A program made the position numbers and the translations under genes. A DNA stretch of 64,000 nucleotides from Asparagopsis taxiformis (lineage: Eukaryota; Rhodophyta; Florideophyceae; Bonnemaisoniales; Bonnemaisoniaceae): assembly GCA_030407315.1 (NCBI GenBank), contig JALQPE010002063.1:28580-92579 (forward strand). Reading direction: 5' to 3'. The notes below the pieces were generated by a model. It saw only the letters and a list, made by a program, of their open reading frames with translations, did no database searches and was not told the origin of the DNA. How positions within the stretch are numbered: position 1 is the first letter of the stretch; each line of letters starts with the position of its first letter. Below are positions 21,838 through 33,145 of this stretch, piece by piece.

Positions 21838-22880
21838 ATGCATTACTGGCCAGCCCAGAAATTGTAGAATTTCGGGCAGCAAAAATATTGTAAAAAACCT
21901 TGATTTCAGCGGTCGATTGTGCCGTACGGCACACCCCCATCTCAAAAACATGTTCACATGTGCATGTTTTTGAGAATAGCCCAAATTTTAATTCAAATCA
22001 GGGTGTCTAATTTGGCCACAACGGCCCCAGGCACCGGCCGCCGCCCCGAGTGGGGTTGTCACTGGCTTCTGTAAGCACTAACTGTAAGGCTAAATGGCGT
22101 CTACGAAGGGTCAATTTCAGGCTCAATACGCCAGGGACAGGTCTTGGTCCTTGTTCCATCATGGTCCCACCCACTCTCTCACGACCAACCTGAAATGGAC
22201 GTCCGGTGGATGTCCAGCTCGATTGCACTGCTGGCCAGCCCAGAAATTCTAAAATTTCGGGCACAAAAAAATTGTAAATTTGGGCGGGTCGATTGTGCCG
22301 TACGGCACACCCCCATCTCAAAAACATGTTCACATGTGCATGTTTTTGAGAATAGCCCAAATTTTAATTCAAATCAGGGTGTCTAATTTGGCCACAACGG
22401 CCCCAGGAACCGGCCGCCGCCCCGAGCGGGGTCATCACTGGCTTCTGTAAGCACTAACTGTGAGGCTAAATGGCGCCGAAAGATGGGTCGATTCCAGGCT
22501 TCAAGCCTAAGTTATGCTAGGCATCTTCTTCCGTGTTTCATCATGGTCCCGCCTTACTCCCTCAACACAAACACTACTCACCCATCACGTTACTCATATT
22601 CCGTGCACTTTATATTAGTAGTGAACCCGCCTGCTTAGTTGCTGCAATGCGTGGATGTAGGCAGCACACGACCAACCTGAAATGGACGTCCGGTGGATGT
22701 CCAGCTCAGATGCACTGCTGGCCAGCCCAGAAATTCTAAAATTTCGGGCACAAAAAATCTTGCAAAAATCAACGATTTGGGCGGGTCGATTGTGCCGTAC
22801 GGCACACCCCCATCTCAAAAACATGTTCACATGTGCATGTTTTTGAGAATAGCCCAAATTTTAACTCAAATCAGGGTGTT
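21838..22880 (+). repeat. Satellite-like repeat copies (three)
   Basis: Copies of the ~180-bp GTACGGCACACCCCCATC ... CAAATCAGGGTG repeat end near 22000, 22380 and 22880, all in plus orientation. Between them a second conserved segment (GTGTCTAATTTGGCCACAAC ... TAAGCACTAACTGT) repeats. The unit is roughly 370-490 bp and imperfect. Confidence 0.75.
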
Positions 22881-23218
22881 CCCCGGATAAAGGGGTGCTC
22901 GCAGCCGCCCCAAAAGCCGCCTAGCTTGACAGCTGTAATTTTAACACATTACACATCAAGGACACTGCCTGCTTCACGCCACCTCGTCAGGTTTCGAGAG
23001 CCCGACTCGGGCCCGTTCCGAACGGACACTCACATCTCGATTGCCTGTCTTGCATTCCAGCGGTCACGATAGGTGTGTACCTAACAAAATTTCGGTTGTA
23101 TTGTGTTATTATTTCCAGCGATTGGCGTTCACGACCATTCTTCAACGTGAAACATACCATCCACATCACTCGAATACGTCAACGTCAACCATCTCTTTTC
23201 CTTTCCAACTCAACAACC

Positions 23219-26200
23219 ATGGCGGATACGCATTTCAGCAGTTTGTTTTCAACGGTTTGCGGCGATCAAGTGAGCGCGTCAGCGGAGTCGCGCGGACTCA
23301 AGCGCGGCGTCGATGTCAATTTGTTTGCGGACGTGGACGGTGCGGCTGTGCATATTGGGACGGCTTCGGTGAGCACTGCTGGTGGCGATGTTGGCCTTCC
23401 GCGCACGCTGCACAACCACAAGCTGCCGGAAACCGACGAGGCGGACTATATCGTCGTGCGCAACATTGCGACTAAGGACAAGTTCAAGGACCTCCCGTTC
23501 CCGTACATGTTTGATGGCGCCGAGGGACCGCCGGAGACGATGGGTGGAGCATACGCCGCGGCGTTTTACCCTTGGGATACTCGGATGATGCGCCCCGCTG
23601 CGGAGGATGGCCCTAGCGACATTCGTACCCCTGCTGCAGCGTCAAACTTCAACGCAGCGACGAACCAGGCCAGCTCGGGACGGATGCCCAGTACCGGTCC
23701 AGCAGGCGAAATCACTGGTTCGGGGGGTACGAAGCATCCAGCACGCTCCGTTCCGGTTTCGGGAGGCACGAAGCGCCCTGCTCGCTCTGCAAGACCCTCC
23801 AGTGGAGGCACGAAGCACCCTGCTCGCTCCAACGTCACCGAAGCTACTACGCAGGACGTAACCGAGGTGGACGACGAACCGGAGGTGGCGGAAAGCATTC
23901 GTGAGCAGCAGGGGACGCAAATTACGGTGCCCAAGTTTGTGACGTCGGATTACGTCGGAGAAGGAGCGACTGTGTTGGTGAGGCAGCTAGTGGAACCGGC
24001 CGTGACCCTTCGGGATGTGAAAGAAGACCACGTGGAGGACCTGCGCAACAATATGTTGGCTGTGGGGTATGTGAGCTCTTCGCGTATCACTGTGACGGTG
24101 CTGAGGTCGCAGAACACGCATCTGCCCGCCGACACGCGTCTGTTCCAGAATGGCAAATTCCATGCCAATGCGAACGTGACCGTGATCGACGGACTGCATC
24201 GTCTCAATGCTATGCATAGCATTGCCGATGACTTCACGCGCCTCACCCGTATGCACAGAACCAAGCTGCCACAGGACGCAAACCGCTTGCGCTGGGTTAC
24301 TCAGCCTCTGGATGTGTACTACCTTCGCCGCAAGGACGACAGTGATCTTCAGCCTCATGAGATCATCCACAAGAGTGCAGAGTCGAACCATACGACTGGG
24401 ACGCAACTGACGGAGCGCTCCCTGGTTCGAATCTTGTCGTCCATCCAGCAGTTCATCCGTACGATTGCTGTTGCAAATAACGTGGAAAACGCTGGCGACT
24501 TGCGTGAGTCTGATGTCATCCGAACATTGTTCGAGGCGCAGTTCATGGGGATGATGAATTCAACGAACACGGCCCGGCGGTGGACGCGTTTGGCTATAGC
24601 AACGCTGAAGCATCCTGTTCTCGACGAAGTGTTGCGTGAGCTGAACAATTCCGAGCGCCGCAACGAGATTGGGATAACGCACCTGGACCACAAGATAGTG
24701 CGCGAGTTGCTGGAAGAAAACTTTGTCTTCGTCTTGCGTGGTCTTTCGGAGTACTTGAACCCTGCTCATGGTGGACGTCCGGATGGACGCTTTGACGTGA
24801 ACGACTTCTATACATACGTCCGTCGCGTGACTGCAATAGCAAATTCTCTGTACGCTGCGTTTGGGCGCCCAAAGAGTATTATGCGCAAGTCATTTCTGAG
24901 CACAGAGATGGCAATTGGGTCGGTTAAGCAGCCGAAGGAGTTGCAATGGCATCTCACCAATGCCATTGCAATGTATAGAGGGGACGACCGGAGCAGTGAG
25001 GTTCGAATGCGACGGAGAACCACGCGTTTACAGGATTTGGAAACGAACTTGAAAGAGTTTTTCAATCCGACATTGAAGAAGAAGACTAAGGCTCGACGCA
25101 AACGCCGCCCTTCTGCTGCCAATGTGAGACTCACTCACAAGAAGCAGCGGAATGTCGAACATGAGCCTGCTTCGCATGGCATCCGCCGCCGTTCACAGCG
25201 ACTTCGCTCGACGGGGAGCACACGCCTCGAGGAAGAAGAGCCGGTTGTGGTACAACAATCCGCCGGGGAAGAAGAGCAGGCCGTTGTTGATAAACCCACC
25301 GATCAACAACAAGCCACTGCTTCCGGTGATGAGGTTGACGAAGACTCCGCCCGTTCCCCCGATTCTGCCGTTGAGATTGTCCCCCAAGATAACCAACGTG
25401 CTGGTGCGACTCCCTCCAACCAAGAATCTGTCCATACCGCTTCGGACGAGGAAGACAAACAGGGTGCAGACGAGGGCCAAGTCGAAAGCAAGGGGGTCCG
25501 CGAAGTGACAATTACATTCACTGTTCCGGAAGGAGTGGAAGTCGATGAAGACGGTTACATCGTTCGTGACTCTCCTTCTGAACACGACCTCCTGTTCGAC
25601 GACCGTATGCCATCTCTTCCTGACGATTTCGAAGTCAAAGACCGAGCCGAAGGGCATCATCTGGCGCAGCGTCCCGCGGACGTCATCGCATCGGTGAGGG
25701 TTGGCTGTCTGCCCCCGATTGAGCTCAGGTTGTTATTGGAGAGTGTGGAAATCGATGAGGAGGGCAGAGAGGTGAGGTATTTGAAGCAAGTGGCGATGGA
25801 CCCTGTGTTTGAGGGGCTGCATATTCCGGAACAACATCGGGCTCGTCATCTTGTTTTCGAGATCGACACCATCTATCCGATGTTTTTCGCAGCGTGGAAG
25901 ATGGCTGCCAAGGCGATGTGTGAGCCTACATCGACGTTTCTACCCTCGAGGCTGGACTTCGCCCAGGTTGCGCGAATGTCTACAAGCTGGAAGGATTCGT
26001 ATGAGGCCGGCACTGGTATGGCGTACTTCCACAATTGCCGAACGGAAATCAACGAGCGAGGGTATACGGTGATGCACAATTTCGCGGATGTAAGCTACCT
26101 CGATGCGTCGGACAAGTTCCCATTTGACTTGGGTCTCATGGAAGAAATTCCTAACCAGGAATTGTTTCGGTACTTTTTGGGAACGTGGGAGGGGGAGGAG

Positions 26201-27013
26201 GTGCACAAGGACCCTGGGAACCGGCAGCTGTGGAGTCCCATTGTCAATACGGGGGACGATGAAACAGATGAGAAGAACCGGAATGAGGGGAGGGCTCGCT
26301 TCACGTCTACGCGCCACTGCCTGGTTGACTATGCCGAGAACGATGAGACGCATATCGACCGGTTCAAGTTTGTGACGCGGCGAGCCCTGCTGGATGTGTG
26401 GTTGGGAATCCTTGTCCGGCTGATAGGGCTGGAGGAGTGCGGTTTACCGGGAGAAAAACTTGTCATGCCGGCATCTGGGGGACGGTTTTTGATAACGGGA
26501 AAGGGGTGTCCTCGGCAGGTCCCACACAATGATTTCCCTGTTCCTCCTCGCGACCGCAAAGATCAACTTCCGGGTTACTTTGTTATTGCCAACGGAGATG
26601 ACCCATTCCCTATCTGGGTGTGTCCAGGGTCCCACAAGTACGTCTTTTCCAAAGCGCTGGAATTAGATATGTACGCCAAGACGATGAAGCTGAAGAAGGT
26701 AATCGTTCCGCCACGTTCAGTCTTCATCGGTCACGGCCATGTACAACATGCCGGGGCAGGGCATGTCGACAGAGTTGTGTCACACACGACAACGAGGTAT
26801 CACACGTATTTCAGGAATGCGTCGTATCCGATTCCCGACAATGTTTCGTTTGGTTTCATCAGGCGGTTGGGATTCGAAGAAGAAGTAATCCCAATGCTCC
26901 GCGCCGGTCTGCCAGGCAAAGTCAACCGGCACCTGTCAATGTTCGCCACAAGACAGTTGTTCCCATCCCGGTCAAGAAAGATCGTAGGCCGAAGACAGGG
27001 CAGCTCGGAATGA
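23219..27013 (+). CDS. ParB-like / 2-oxoglutarate-Fe(II) dioxygenase fusion protein (1264 aa)
   Basis: Start chosen at ATG 23219 in the Kozak context AACCATGG; the frame is open further upstream without an ATG. Residues ~169-204 hold three SGGTKxPARS repeats. The ParB/Srx-like domain is at ~240-390 with IDGLHRLNAMH (D324-R328). A helical region and a Lys/Arg-rich linker (~620-690) follow, then acidic low complexity. The C-terminal ~950-1230 is a double-stranded beta-helix dioxygenase: VPHNDF gives H1103-x-D1105, CPGSHKYVF is typical of the phytanoyl-CoA dioxygenase type, H1177 in VQHAGAG is the distal ligand, and R1193 fits the 2-oxoglutarate site. The substrate is unknown. Fusion to a ParB-like domain and the neighbouring DNA methyltransferase suggest nucleic acid or chromatin. 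An alternative frame reads a basic/acidic tail to 27174. Confidence 0.82.
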   Translation: MADTHFSSLFSTVCGDQVSASAESRGLKRGVDVNLFADVDGAAVHIGTASVSTAGGDVGLPRTLHNHKLPETDEADYIVVRNIATKDKFKDLPFPYMFDGAEGPPETMGGAYAAAFYPWDTRMMRPAAEDGPSDIRTPAAASNFNAATNQASSGRMPSTGPAGEITGSGGTKHPARSVPVSGGTKRPARSARPSSGGTKHPARSNVTEATTQDVTEVDDEPEVAESIREQQGTQITVPKFVTSDYVGEGATVLVRQLVEPAVTLRDVKEDHVEDLRNNMLAVGYVSSSRITVTVLRSQNTHLPADTRLFQNGKFHANANVTVIDGLHRLNAMHSIADDFTRLTRMHRTKLPQDANRLRWVTQPLDVYYLRRKDDSDLQPHEIIHKSAESNHTTGTQLTERSLVRILSSIQQFIRTIAVANNVENAGDLRESDVIRTLFEAQFMGMMNSTNTARRWTRLAIATLKHPVLDEVLRELNNSERRNEIGITHLDHKIVRELLEENFVFVLRGLSEYLNPAHGGRPDGRFDVNDFYTYVRRVTAIANSLYAAFGRPKSIMRKSFLSTEMAIGSVKQPKELQWHLTNAIAMYRGDDRSSEVRMRRRTTRLQDLETNLKEFFNPTLKKKTKARRKRRPSAANVRLTHKKQRNVEHEPASHGIRRRSQRLRSTGSTRLEEEEPVVVQQSAGEEEQAVVDKPTDQQQATASGDEVDEDSARSPDSAVEIVPQDNQRAGATPSNQESVHTASDEEDKQGADEGQVESKGVREVTITFTVPEGVEVDEDGYIVRDSPSEHDLLFDDRMPSLPDDFEVKDRAEGHHLAQRPADVIASVRVGCLPPIELRLLLESVEIDEEGREVRYLKQVAMDPVFEGLHIPEQHRARHLVFEIDTIYPMFFAAWKMAAKAMCEPTSTFLPSRLDFAQVARMSTSWKDSYEAGTGMAYFHNCRTEINERGYTVMHNFADVSYLDASDKFPFDLGLMEEIPNQELFRYFLGTWEGEEVHKDPGNRQLWSPIVNTGDDETDEKNRNEGRARFTSTRHCLVDYAENDETHIDRFKFVTRRALLDVWLGILVRLIGLEECGLPGEKLVMPASGGRFLITGKGCPRQVPHNDFPVPPRDRKDQLPGYFVIANGDDPFPIWVCPGSHKYVFSKALELDMYAKTMKLKKVIVPPRSVFIGHGHVQHAGAGHVDRVVSHTTTRYHTYFRNASYPIPDNVSFGFIRRLGFEEEVIPMLRAGLPGKVNRHLSMFATRQLFPSRSRKIVGRRQGSSE

Positions 27014-27174
27014 TGCGGATGAAGACGACAGAACCTCGCAAGAGGAGAGCCCTCACACACGATGAACTATTAGTCTTGAGCTATTCAACTCCACAGTTGC
27101 CGATAACGCCTATTCTGCCGGGAGATCCTGAATATAGTGAGGACGAAGAGGAAGAACAATTTTCCGACGGCTAG
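27014..27174 (+). other. Possible frameshifted C-terminal tail of the dioxygenase protein
   Basis: In the -1 frame relative to the 23219 gene, coding-like sequence runs from about 26950 (VVPIPVKKDRRPKTG) through PRKRRALTHDELLVL to an acidic EYSEDEEEEQFSDG and a TAG at 27172-27174. Basic and acidic clusters look like a real tail. Either the gene has a one-base deletion near 26900-26980 or this is chance. Confidence 0.35.
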
Positions 27175-27451
27175 ATAGCTTAACAACAACTACTTTAGGA
27201 AACAATTATCGAGAATATAATCATCTCCTTTATCACTTTCAATCTATGAACCTACTATAATGTACTTCCGTTCCATGCTTTCAAACTAGATTGTCCATTC
27301 CCTCGTGGGTTGGAGCATGATTTCCAGGACGATTCCCTCACATCTCTAGACTCGATGGTCTATGCTAGAAATAGCAGAACAATTGGGTTTGTACGTGCTT
27401 CATCGCCTACTTGCTTCCGGTAATGGGTGGACGTGCACGATACACGATCAA
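27175..27451. other. 3' flank, no gene seen
   Basis: A/T-rich downstream sequence before the satellite copy; nothing recognised. Confidence 0.4.
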
Positions 27452-27975
27452 CCTGAAATGGACGTCCGGTGGATGTCCAGCTCAGATGCATTGCTGGCCA
27501 GCCCAGAAATTCTAAATTTCGGGCACAAAAAATATTGCAAAAAACATCGATTTGGGCGGTCGATTGTGCCGTACGGCACACCCCCATCTCAAAAACATGT
27601 TCACATGTGCATGTTTTTGAGAATAGCCCAAATTTTAATTCAAATCAGGGTGTCTAATTTGGCCACAACGGCCCCAGGAACCGACCGCCGGCCCCGATCG
27701 GGGGCTATCACTGGCGTCTGTAAGCACCAACTGTAAGCCGGATCCGGCCGCCGCCCCGATCGGGGCTATCACTGGCTTCTATAAGCACCAACTGTAAGCC
27801 AAAATCGCGTCTCACGACGGGTCGATTTCAGGCTCAATACGCCAGGGACAGGTCTTGGTCCTTGTTTCATCATGGTCCCGCCCCACTCTCTCACGACCAA
27901 CCTGAAATGGACGTCCGGTGGATGTCCAGCTCGATTGCACTGCTGGCCAGCCCAGAAATTCTAAAATTTCCGAAA
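27452..27975 (+). repeat. Satellite-like repeat copies downstream of the dioxygenase gene
   Basis: One full copy (to ~27660) and a truncated one (27895-27970) of the repeat found at 21838-22880. Between them, two tandem copies of the CCGCCGCCCCGATCGGGG ... CACCAACTGTAAGCC segment. Confidence 0.75.
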
Positions 27976-28042
27976 AATCAATTTGGTGGCCCAGCATCTC
28001 CTGTGCCGAAAATTCCCGCAGTCACTTCTGATATACTATATC

Positions 28043-28062
28043 GTAGTAGTAGTAGTAGTAGT
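28043..28062 (+). repeat. GTA trinucleotide microsatellite
   Basis: About six GTA units in a row. Confidence 0.9.
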
Positions 28063-29388
28063 CTAGACGTGTTTCGCACTTGTACGCATCAGGGAAGGCT
28101 GCACGGAAGGTTGAGACTACGCTACTTGTGTACCGCGTCGTCTGAAATAGCGAGTAGTGTTTGTTGTATAGTTGTGGAGTATGCGTCTAGTGGTTTGTAA
28201 AGCTTGCAGAACGGGATAGGGATGTGGGTGGCCCTATTTTATGAATACATGAGTACCAATATTCAGGGTTGACAAAGCGGAAAGTCATAGGCTCATACAT
28301 GTTTGAGATTGCATAGTGGAGAAAATATTTACATCGAAATTTACATGGAGCAGATGGAGGTTTTAAGGATGAGGTATGAGAGGAAGAAAATTCTTCTGTG
28401 GTATGAGGATGTGTTCTGTGGAGGGATGCAATCTTGGGATGGTACAGGGGGAGGTGGAAATGTACGGAGTGCGGGTTTAGAATGGAGTGTGATTCGGAGA
28501 GGAGTGCCGACAAGCATATTATGGGGATTGGGGAGACGCTGCGGGGTGTTGGGGTAGTGAGGGCGGAGGAGGTGTTTAGGTGGGACCGTAGGAGGGTGCG
28601 GTTGAAGTCGCCGAGAGGAGGGGTTTTAGGAAAGTGAGGAGAAAGAGGGGGAGGGGTGGCGTCTGTTCTGGCTGTGGTGAGTGGGGATGTGATGGAGAAG
28701 AAGGGGGTTATTGTATTTGGGGAGGGAGGGGAGTGGGAGGAAGGGTGCGAAGTGGGGGGTTGATATGTGTTTCAGAGCGGGGAGGTTTCTGGGGAGACGG
28801 CGGGGGTGCCACCCCGCAGTGCGGGAGCGTGGGCCGGTGGTGGTGGTGTATACGGTATCGAAGATGCGGATGGCGTGGGGGCATGGAGCAGCTGAGGGAG
28901 GGAGGGGTGGAGCAGGTCGGGTACGGGATGGGGAGTGAGAGGTTTTGGAAGAGTAAGCTGCAGGGGAAGTTTGTGTAGAGGGCGAAGGAGAGGGGTTGAG
29001 GGTAGAGGAGAGAGGGTATTGAAGAACAATACGTTGCAAAGGTGTTGGGGGAGAGCATGGTCGAGGAGATAGGGGGTGTTTTTCCCTATTCTGAGGTAGT
29101 ATGAGGACTGGTTATACGAAATCTGTACGGTAGAGCAGAACAGTAGGTATGGAATGGAGGTGTGCACCGTGGAAGCGGGGATAGGTAGCTGAAAATGCGT
29201 GCTAGAGTGGTATTGGGGGTGTTTGAGGTACAGTACGGGGGAGGTGAGCACCAACTGGAAGGGGGTGTGAGCGAGAGGATGAAAAAATTAAAGACGAAAT
29301 TGGAGTCGACCGACAAGGAAAAATAGAGTGGTCGCCGTGATGGATGCGGACATCCAAGTCGAGCACGGCGGCAGAAATTTCTGGGGTC
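28063..29388. other. G-rich region without a convincing gene
   Basis: The plus strand from 28620 to 29300 is strongly G-rich, with purine runs and a quadruplex-type motif at 28719-28737 (four G-runs separated by 1-3 bases). A plus-strand frame at 28434-28637 contains KCTECGFRMEC and a later H, weakly like a zinc finger, but it is short and unsupported. The region ends exactly at a CACTA-type terminus at 29389. Confidence 0.4.
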
Positions 29389-29779
29389 CACTACGGTGTT
29401 GAAAAGGGGGCCTCAGACAGTACGGTGAGACAGTGATTTTTACTGTCTGAGACAGTAAAAATCACTATGCGGCAAATGAAAATTAATGCCACACTTGGAG
29501 ACAGTGATTTGCACTGTCCGGCAGACAGTACGGAACACTGTCTGCAGACAGTAAAAAACACTGTCTCACAGTACTGTCTGAGGCAGTGAATGGAGACAGT
29601 AAAAATTACTGATTTATTCAATAGTTGGATATGATGTAATTTACTATACTGGGCAGTGTTGGCGGATAGTTTTTTTGTATTGGCCAAGGCAACATGGCCG
29701 GATAGTGAAATATGCTGCCTGGGACAACAGATGGAACCAACACGGTGCACTGTCTCAGATAGGATAAGCGGACAGTGCG

Positions 29780-30030
29780 CGGCCCTGCTGCAGGCAGCAC
29801 CTGGAGACAGTGATTTTCACTGTCCTGGGCAGTACCTGGAGACAGTGATTTTCACTGTCCTGGGGGCAGTACCTGGAGACAGTGATTTTCACTGTCCTGG
29901 GCAGTACCTGTAGACAGTATTTTGTGCTGCCCTGAGCAGTACCTGTAGACAGTAATTTTCACTGCCCTGGGCAGCACCTGTAGACAGTATTTCGTGCTGC
30001 CCTGGGCAGCATCTGGAGACAGTAAAAGTA
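29780..30030 (+). repeat. Subterminal 35-bp tandem array (7 units), copy 2
   Basis: Same unit as at 5145-5422, with more GTGATTTTCACTG variants. Confidence 0.85.
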
Positions 30031-31438
30031 GTGTCCTGATATAGTAAAATTCAGTGTCTTGGAGTGGTGGATAAGCTGGAGAGTCATGCTGTCGTGGGCA
30101 TCTTTTTGGGGTAGAGGGAGGCAGTTCTAGTGCTATGAGGATGGGGCATGGACGGTATCTACGTCGGAATGGACACAATTGTACGGCTAGGAATTTTTAT
30201 TTCGTAGTGACTATGAGCTAGAGAGAGGTACAAGCGGTAGGATAGATAGAAATCTAAGAGGGTGCAATATGGGAAGCTTCACTCTAGATTTGTTTATTTG
30301 CGCAGGCTACATTGAGAGTAAACAATCCCTATGTTAAAAATGCTACTACAACTAACACTATTCTGACGAGTAGAACTAAAACTACTAGAAAAATCTACAA
30401 ATCTATCAACTGATTGAGCTGCATGAATAAGCTAGGAAATGAAGAGAAGAAGAAAAAATGATGTAGGGAAAGGAAACAAGTTAGTGACGTTGAATTGGAG
30501 AGGGAAACTGATGGTTACCAGGATACTAACGTACCATAACGAATACCATTGCATCGCAAATCGAAATATGTACTCACAGGCAGAGCAGAAAAGAATTGGA
30601 GAAGTGGTAAGAGAGAAAGATAAATGAAAGGAGAAGTGGAAAACTCACCGACTGGAAACCTGAGAAAAGGAATAGAATAATGGGTTAGTGGTGTGAAATG
30701 TGGTTACGTACCATCTATACCGCTTCCAGAGCGTAATTTTTGTTGCTTTGTTTTCCGACGGATATGGAGATGGAAACAGGGATTTCGAGAATCTGTCGTT
30801 TAAGTAGTACTCTACGGGCGGAAAAGACGTGTAGGAGAACAATAGAGGGATAATTTTGAAACAGAGCGGTGCGATGGGAGGCCCAGTAAAACGATGCCTA
30901 GGGTGCGAATTATGCTTGGAAGCACATGATCTGGCAGAAGAGGCGCACATGATCGTATCTTCTACCGCCTTTTATTGTCTAGAATTACGTCATCACTACA
31001 GAACTATAGGAAAAACACTAGCATATGGGGCCTACAGGAAAGGGGGAGGTGAAGAGTAAGAAAAATGGCGCACTTTCCTGGACGAGGAGTCCGCGCTTCC
31101 AGAGATGATCTGGATGGTATATATCGATGACGTCATTGCATACTTTGAGCACATTTGGCAGGCAGTCAAAGCGGGCCACGTGGATGGTGGCGGTTAGGAA
31201 ACAGCAGTGTGGAAGAAATTTTATAACTTTCATGTTGCAAGCGAGCAGTGAATGTGCATTCTAATAAATAAATGTATGCTAATTTAAGATATCACACCGA
31301 GTACGATTAAACGAGAGATCGTGTTTTCACCTCGTGAATAAGGCCTAGAATATGGTAGAGTATACAAGTAGGAACTACGTGTAAGAGAAAATCAGATTCA
31401 GTATTAGTGCCTAGAGCATCACTGCGTAATAAACGGAA

Positions 31439-31624
31439 ATGGATACATCTCGGCCGGGTTTGTGTTTAGGGAATGCGATAGAACATAGCAAAACGATGTT
31501 GAGTAAGCTAAACCCGGATGGAATAGAAATCATTCTACATAAAGTAATGAGCATGGGACAAAGCATTGTGGTGAACCAGTTCATTAGATCGAATGAAAGC
31601 CTGGAAAGGTTTCGTAACGGTTGA
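31439..31624 (+). CDS. Small conserved transposon protein (61 aa), copy 2
   Basis: Diverged homologue of the 58-residue frames at 6944 and 41555. It keeps start, stop, and the tail SNESLERFRNG, with one 9-base in-frame insertion. Its TGA lies at the deletion junction where the TAA stood in the other copies. Confidence 0.45.
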   Translation: MDTSRPGLCLGNAIEHSKTMLSKLNPDGIEIILHKVMSMGQSIVVNQFIRSNESLERFRNG

Positions 31625-31639
31625 ATGTAGTGGCGAAGA

Positions 31640-33001
31640 AGTAGCGGAAAAGAGTAATTATCCTTCAGCAAGCGAGACAAGCATCAATATTGCTCAGTAT
31701 AGTTCGTCTGAAATGCAAGTTGATCCTCGCAAATTGAATGTCAGAGGTCGTTCGCAAGTGGTTGAAGAATTCTGCAGTGATGGAGCAATTCGTGCGAACG
31801 GGTTTGACAGCAGAAAAATCGAAAGAGGACAAGGATACTGATCATCGCATTGGAGAGCGCATTGTATTCGTCCTTGCAGACTTTCATGAAGGCGTGATGG
31901 ACAGAAGAAGTCTGAGAACCAAGAACGGGATGTTTCCAAACAGTTTTTATGACGAACTGGAATATGCTACGGGGACAAAGGCAATGCAGTTTACCAAGGT
32001 CGAAAAGGAAAGAGAACGGAGTAGTATGACCCCAGAGAAATAGAATAAGCACTTTCTGTTGGTGCAAAAAGCAGAAGAGGAAGAAAATGATGTCGCATAA
32101 GTAGAACAGGGAAATACTTCGATAGAGAAGGAAAAAGTGGAAACTCCTGATTTTCCTCAAGCAGAAGAGAGATTATCTGCCGAAGCCCAAGTAGAACAGG
32201 AAGTTTCTGCTGTTGTGGAGCAAGAACAGGAAAGCACTCCAATTGTCGTGGCTGAAGAGGTGATTCCTGCTGGTGCCAAAGCAGTAGAAGAGGCATGCCT
32301 CTAGAGGTGCACCTCTAAGCACTTGATAAGATGCAGAAGACCATCTTGCCGCGGCAAAAGTCGGAGAACAGAAACGTCCTGCTTAACGTCTTGCTGAGCT
32401 CCAAAAGAACAGGAACGTATTTCTGCGTTGAGGGCAGAGCGGGAAAGTCGTGCCAGGGATAATTCGCCGGGAAGGATTGTCAGAGAAGATCGTCCTCAGG
32501 GAAGGAAACATAGAAGCGATACGCAAAGTCTGGAAATCAACTTGGACAATAGTGGTTTCATGGACCTAGCCACGGCTGGTGAGCAACCTCAAGATGCGCA
32601 GAACCGCTCTGTGATAATACAAATTCGAATCAGGACGCCCGAAACTAACAGCACTATCCCGGACAAGGAAGGAGACAAAGATGCCGAAGTGGACAAGGAG
32701 GAATCGGGGAGATCTCCTTTGCTTCGAAGCAGGAGTTCTGGTAGAAGCGATGAAAGTGAGTCCAGGCTGGATAAGAAGCGAAGAAGATAGCCCGAAATTT
32801 TCTGAACCTGGTACGCCTGATAAAAACAATGAGGCTGAGCCTCCCCGGGAAAAGAATAGTAGATTCAATGCAAGGAAACGAACGACTGGAGAAGAGGCAC
32901 TTTTTTCGCTGATGAGCAAGAAAACTCTCTTCCAAACGGCACATTTGCCAAAACACTATCTGCGAAGTTGCCTTTATTCGTTCCTTCCAGCTCAAGAGTG
33001 A
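31640..33001 (+). pseudogene. Decayed ParB-like / dioxygenase gene
   Basis: Homologous to 46663-48900. It keeps the N-terminal IAQYSSSEMQVDPRKLN, then a ~870-bp deletion removes the ParB-like core including DGSHR. The segment VFVLADFHEG, the Arg-rich coiled coil and the nuclear-signal linker (ARDNSPGRIVRED, LDKKRRR) remain in several frames with stops. The dioxygenase is deleted right after the linker (33001). It cannot give a working protein. Confidence 0.8.
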
Positions 33002-33145
33002 ATTATGGTATGACAGGATATATACAATACTGAGCTTCTTCTGAGCTAGAGACGAAACGATGGCGGGCGCTACTGGAATAACACAAGAAGGCGATGAGGG
33101 TAATTAGTCTGCAACATTGGGAGAATGACAAACACCTACAGATGG

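Noticed and set aside
28434..28637. Small zinc-finger-like frame (KCTECGFRMEC)
   Set aside because: Short, without a second convincing His pair, in a G-rich region open in several frames; listed only as a remark.
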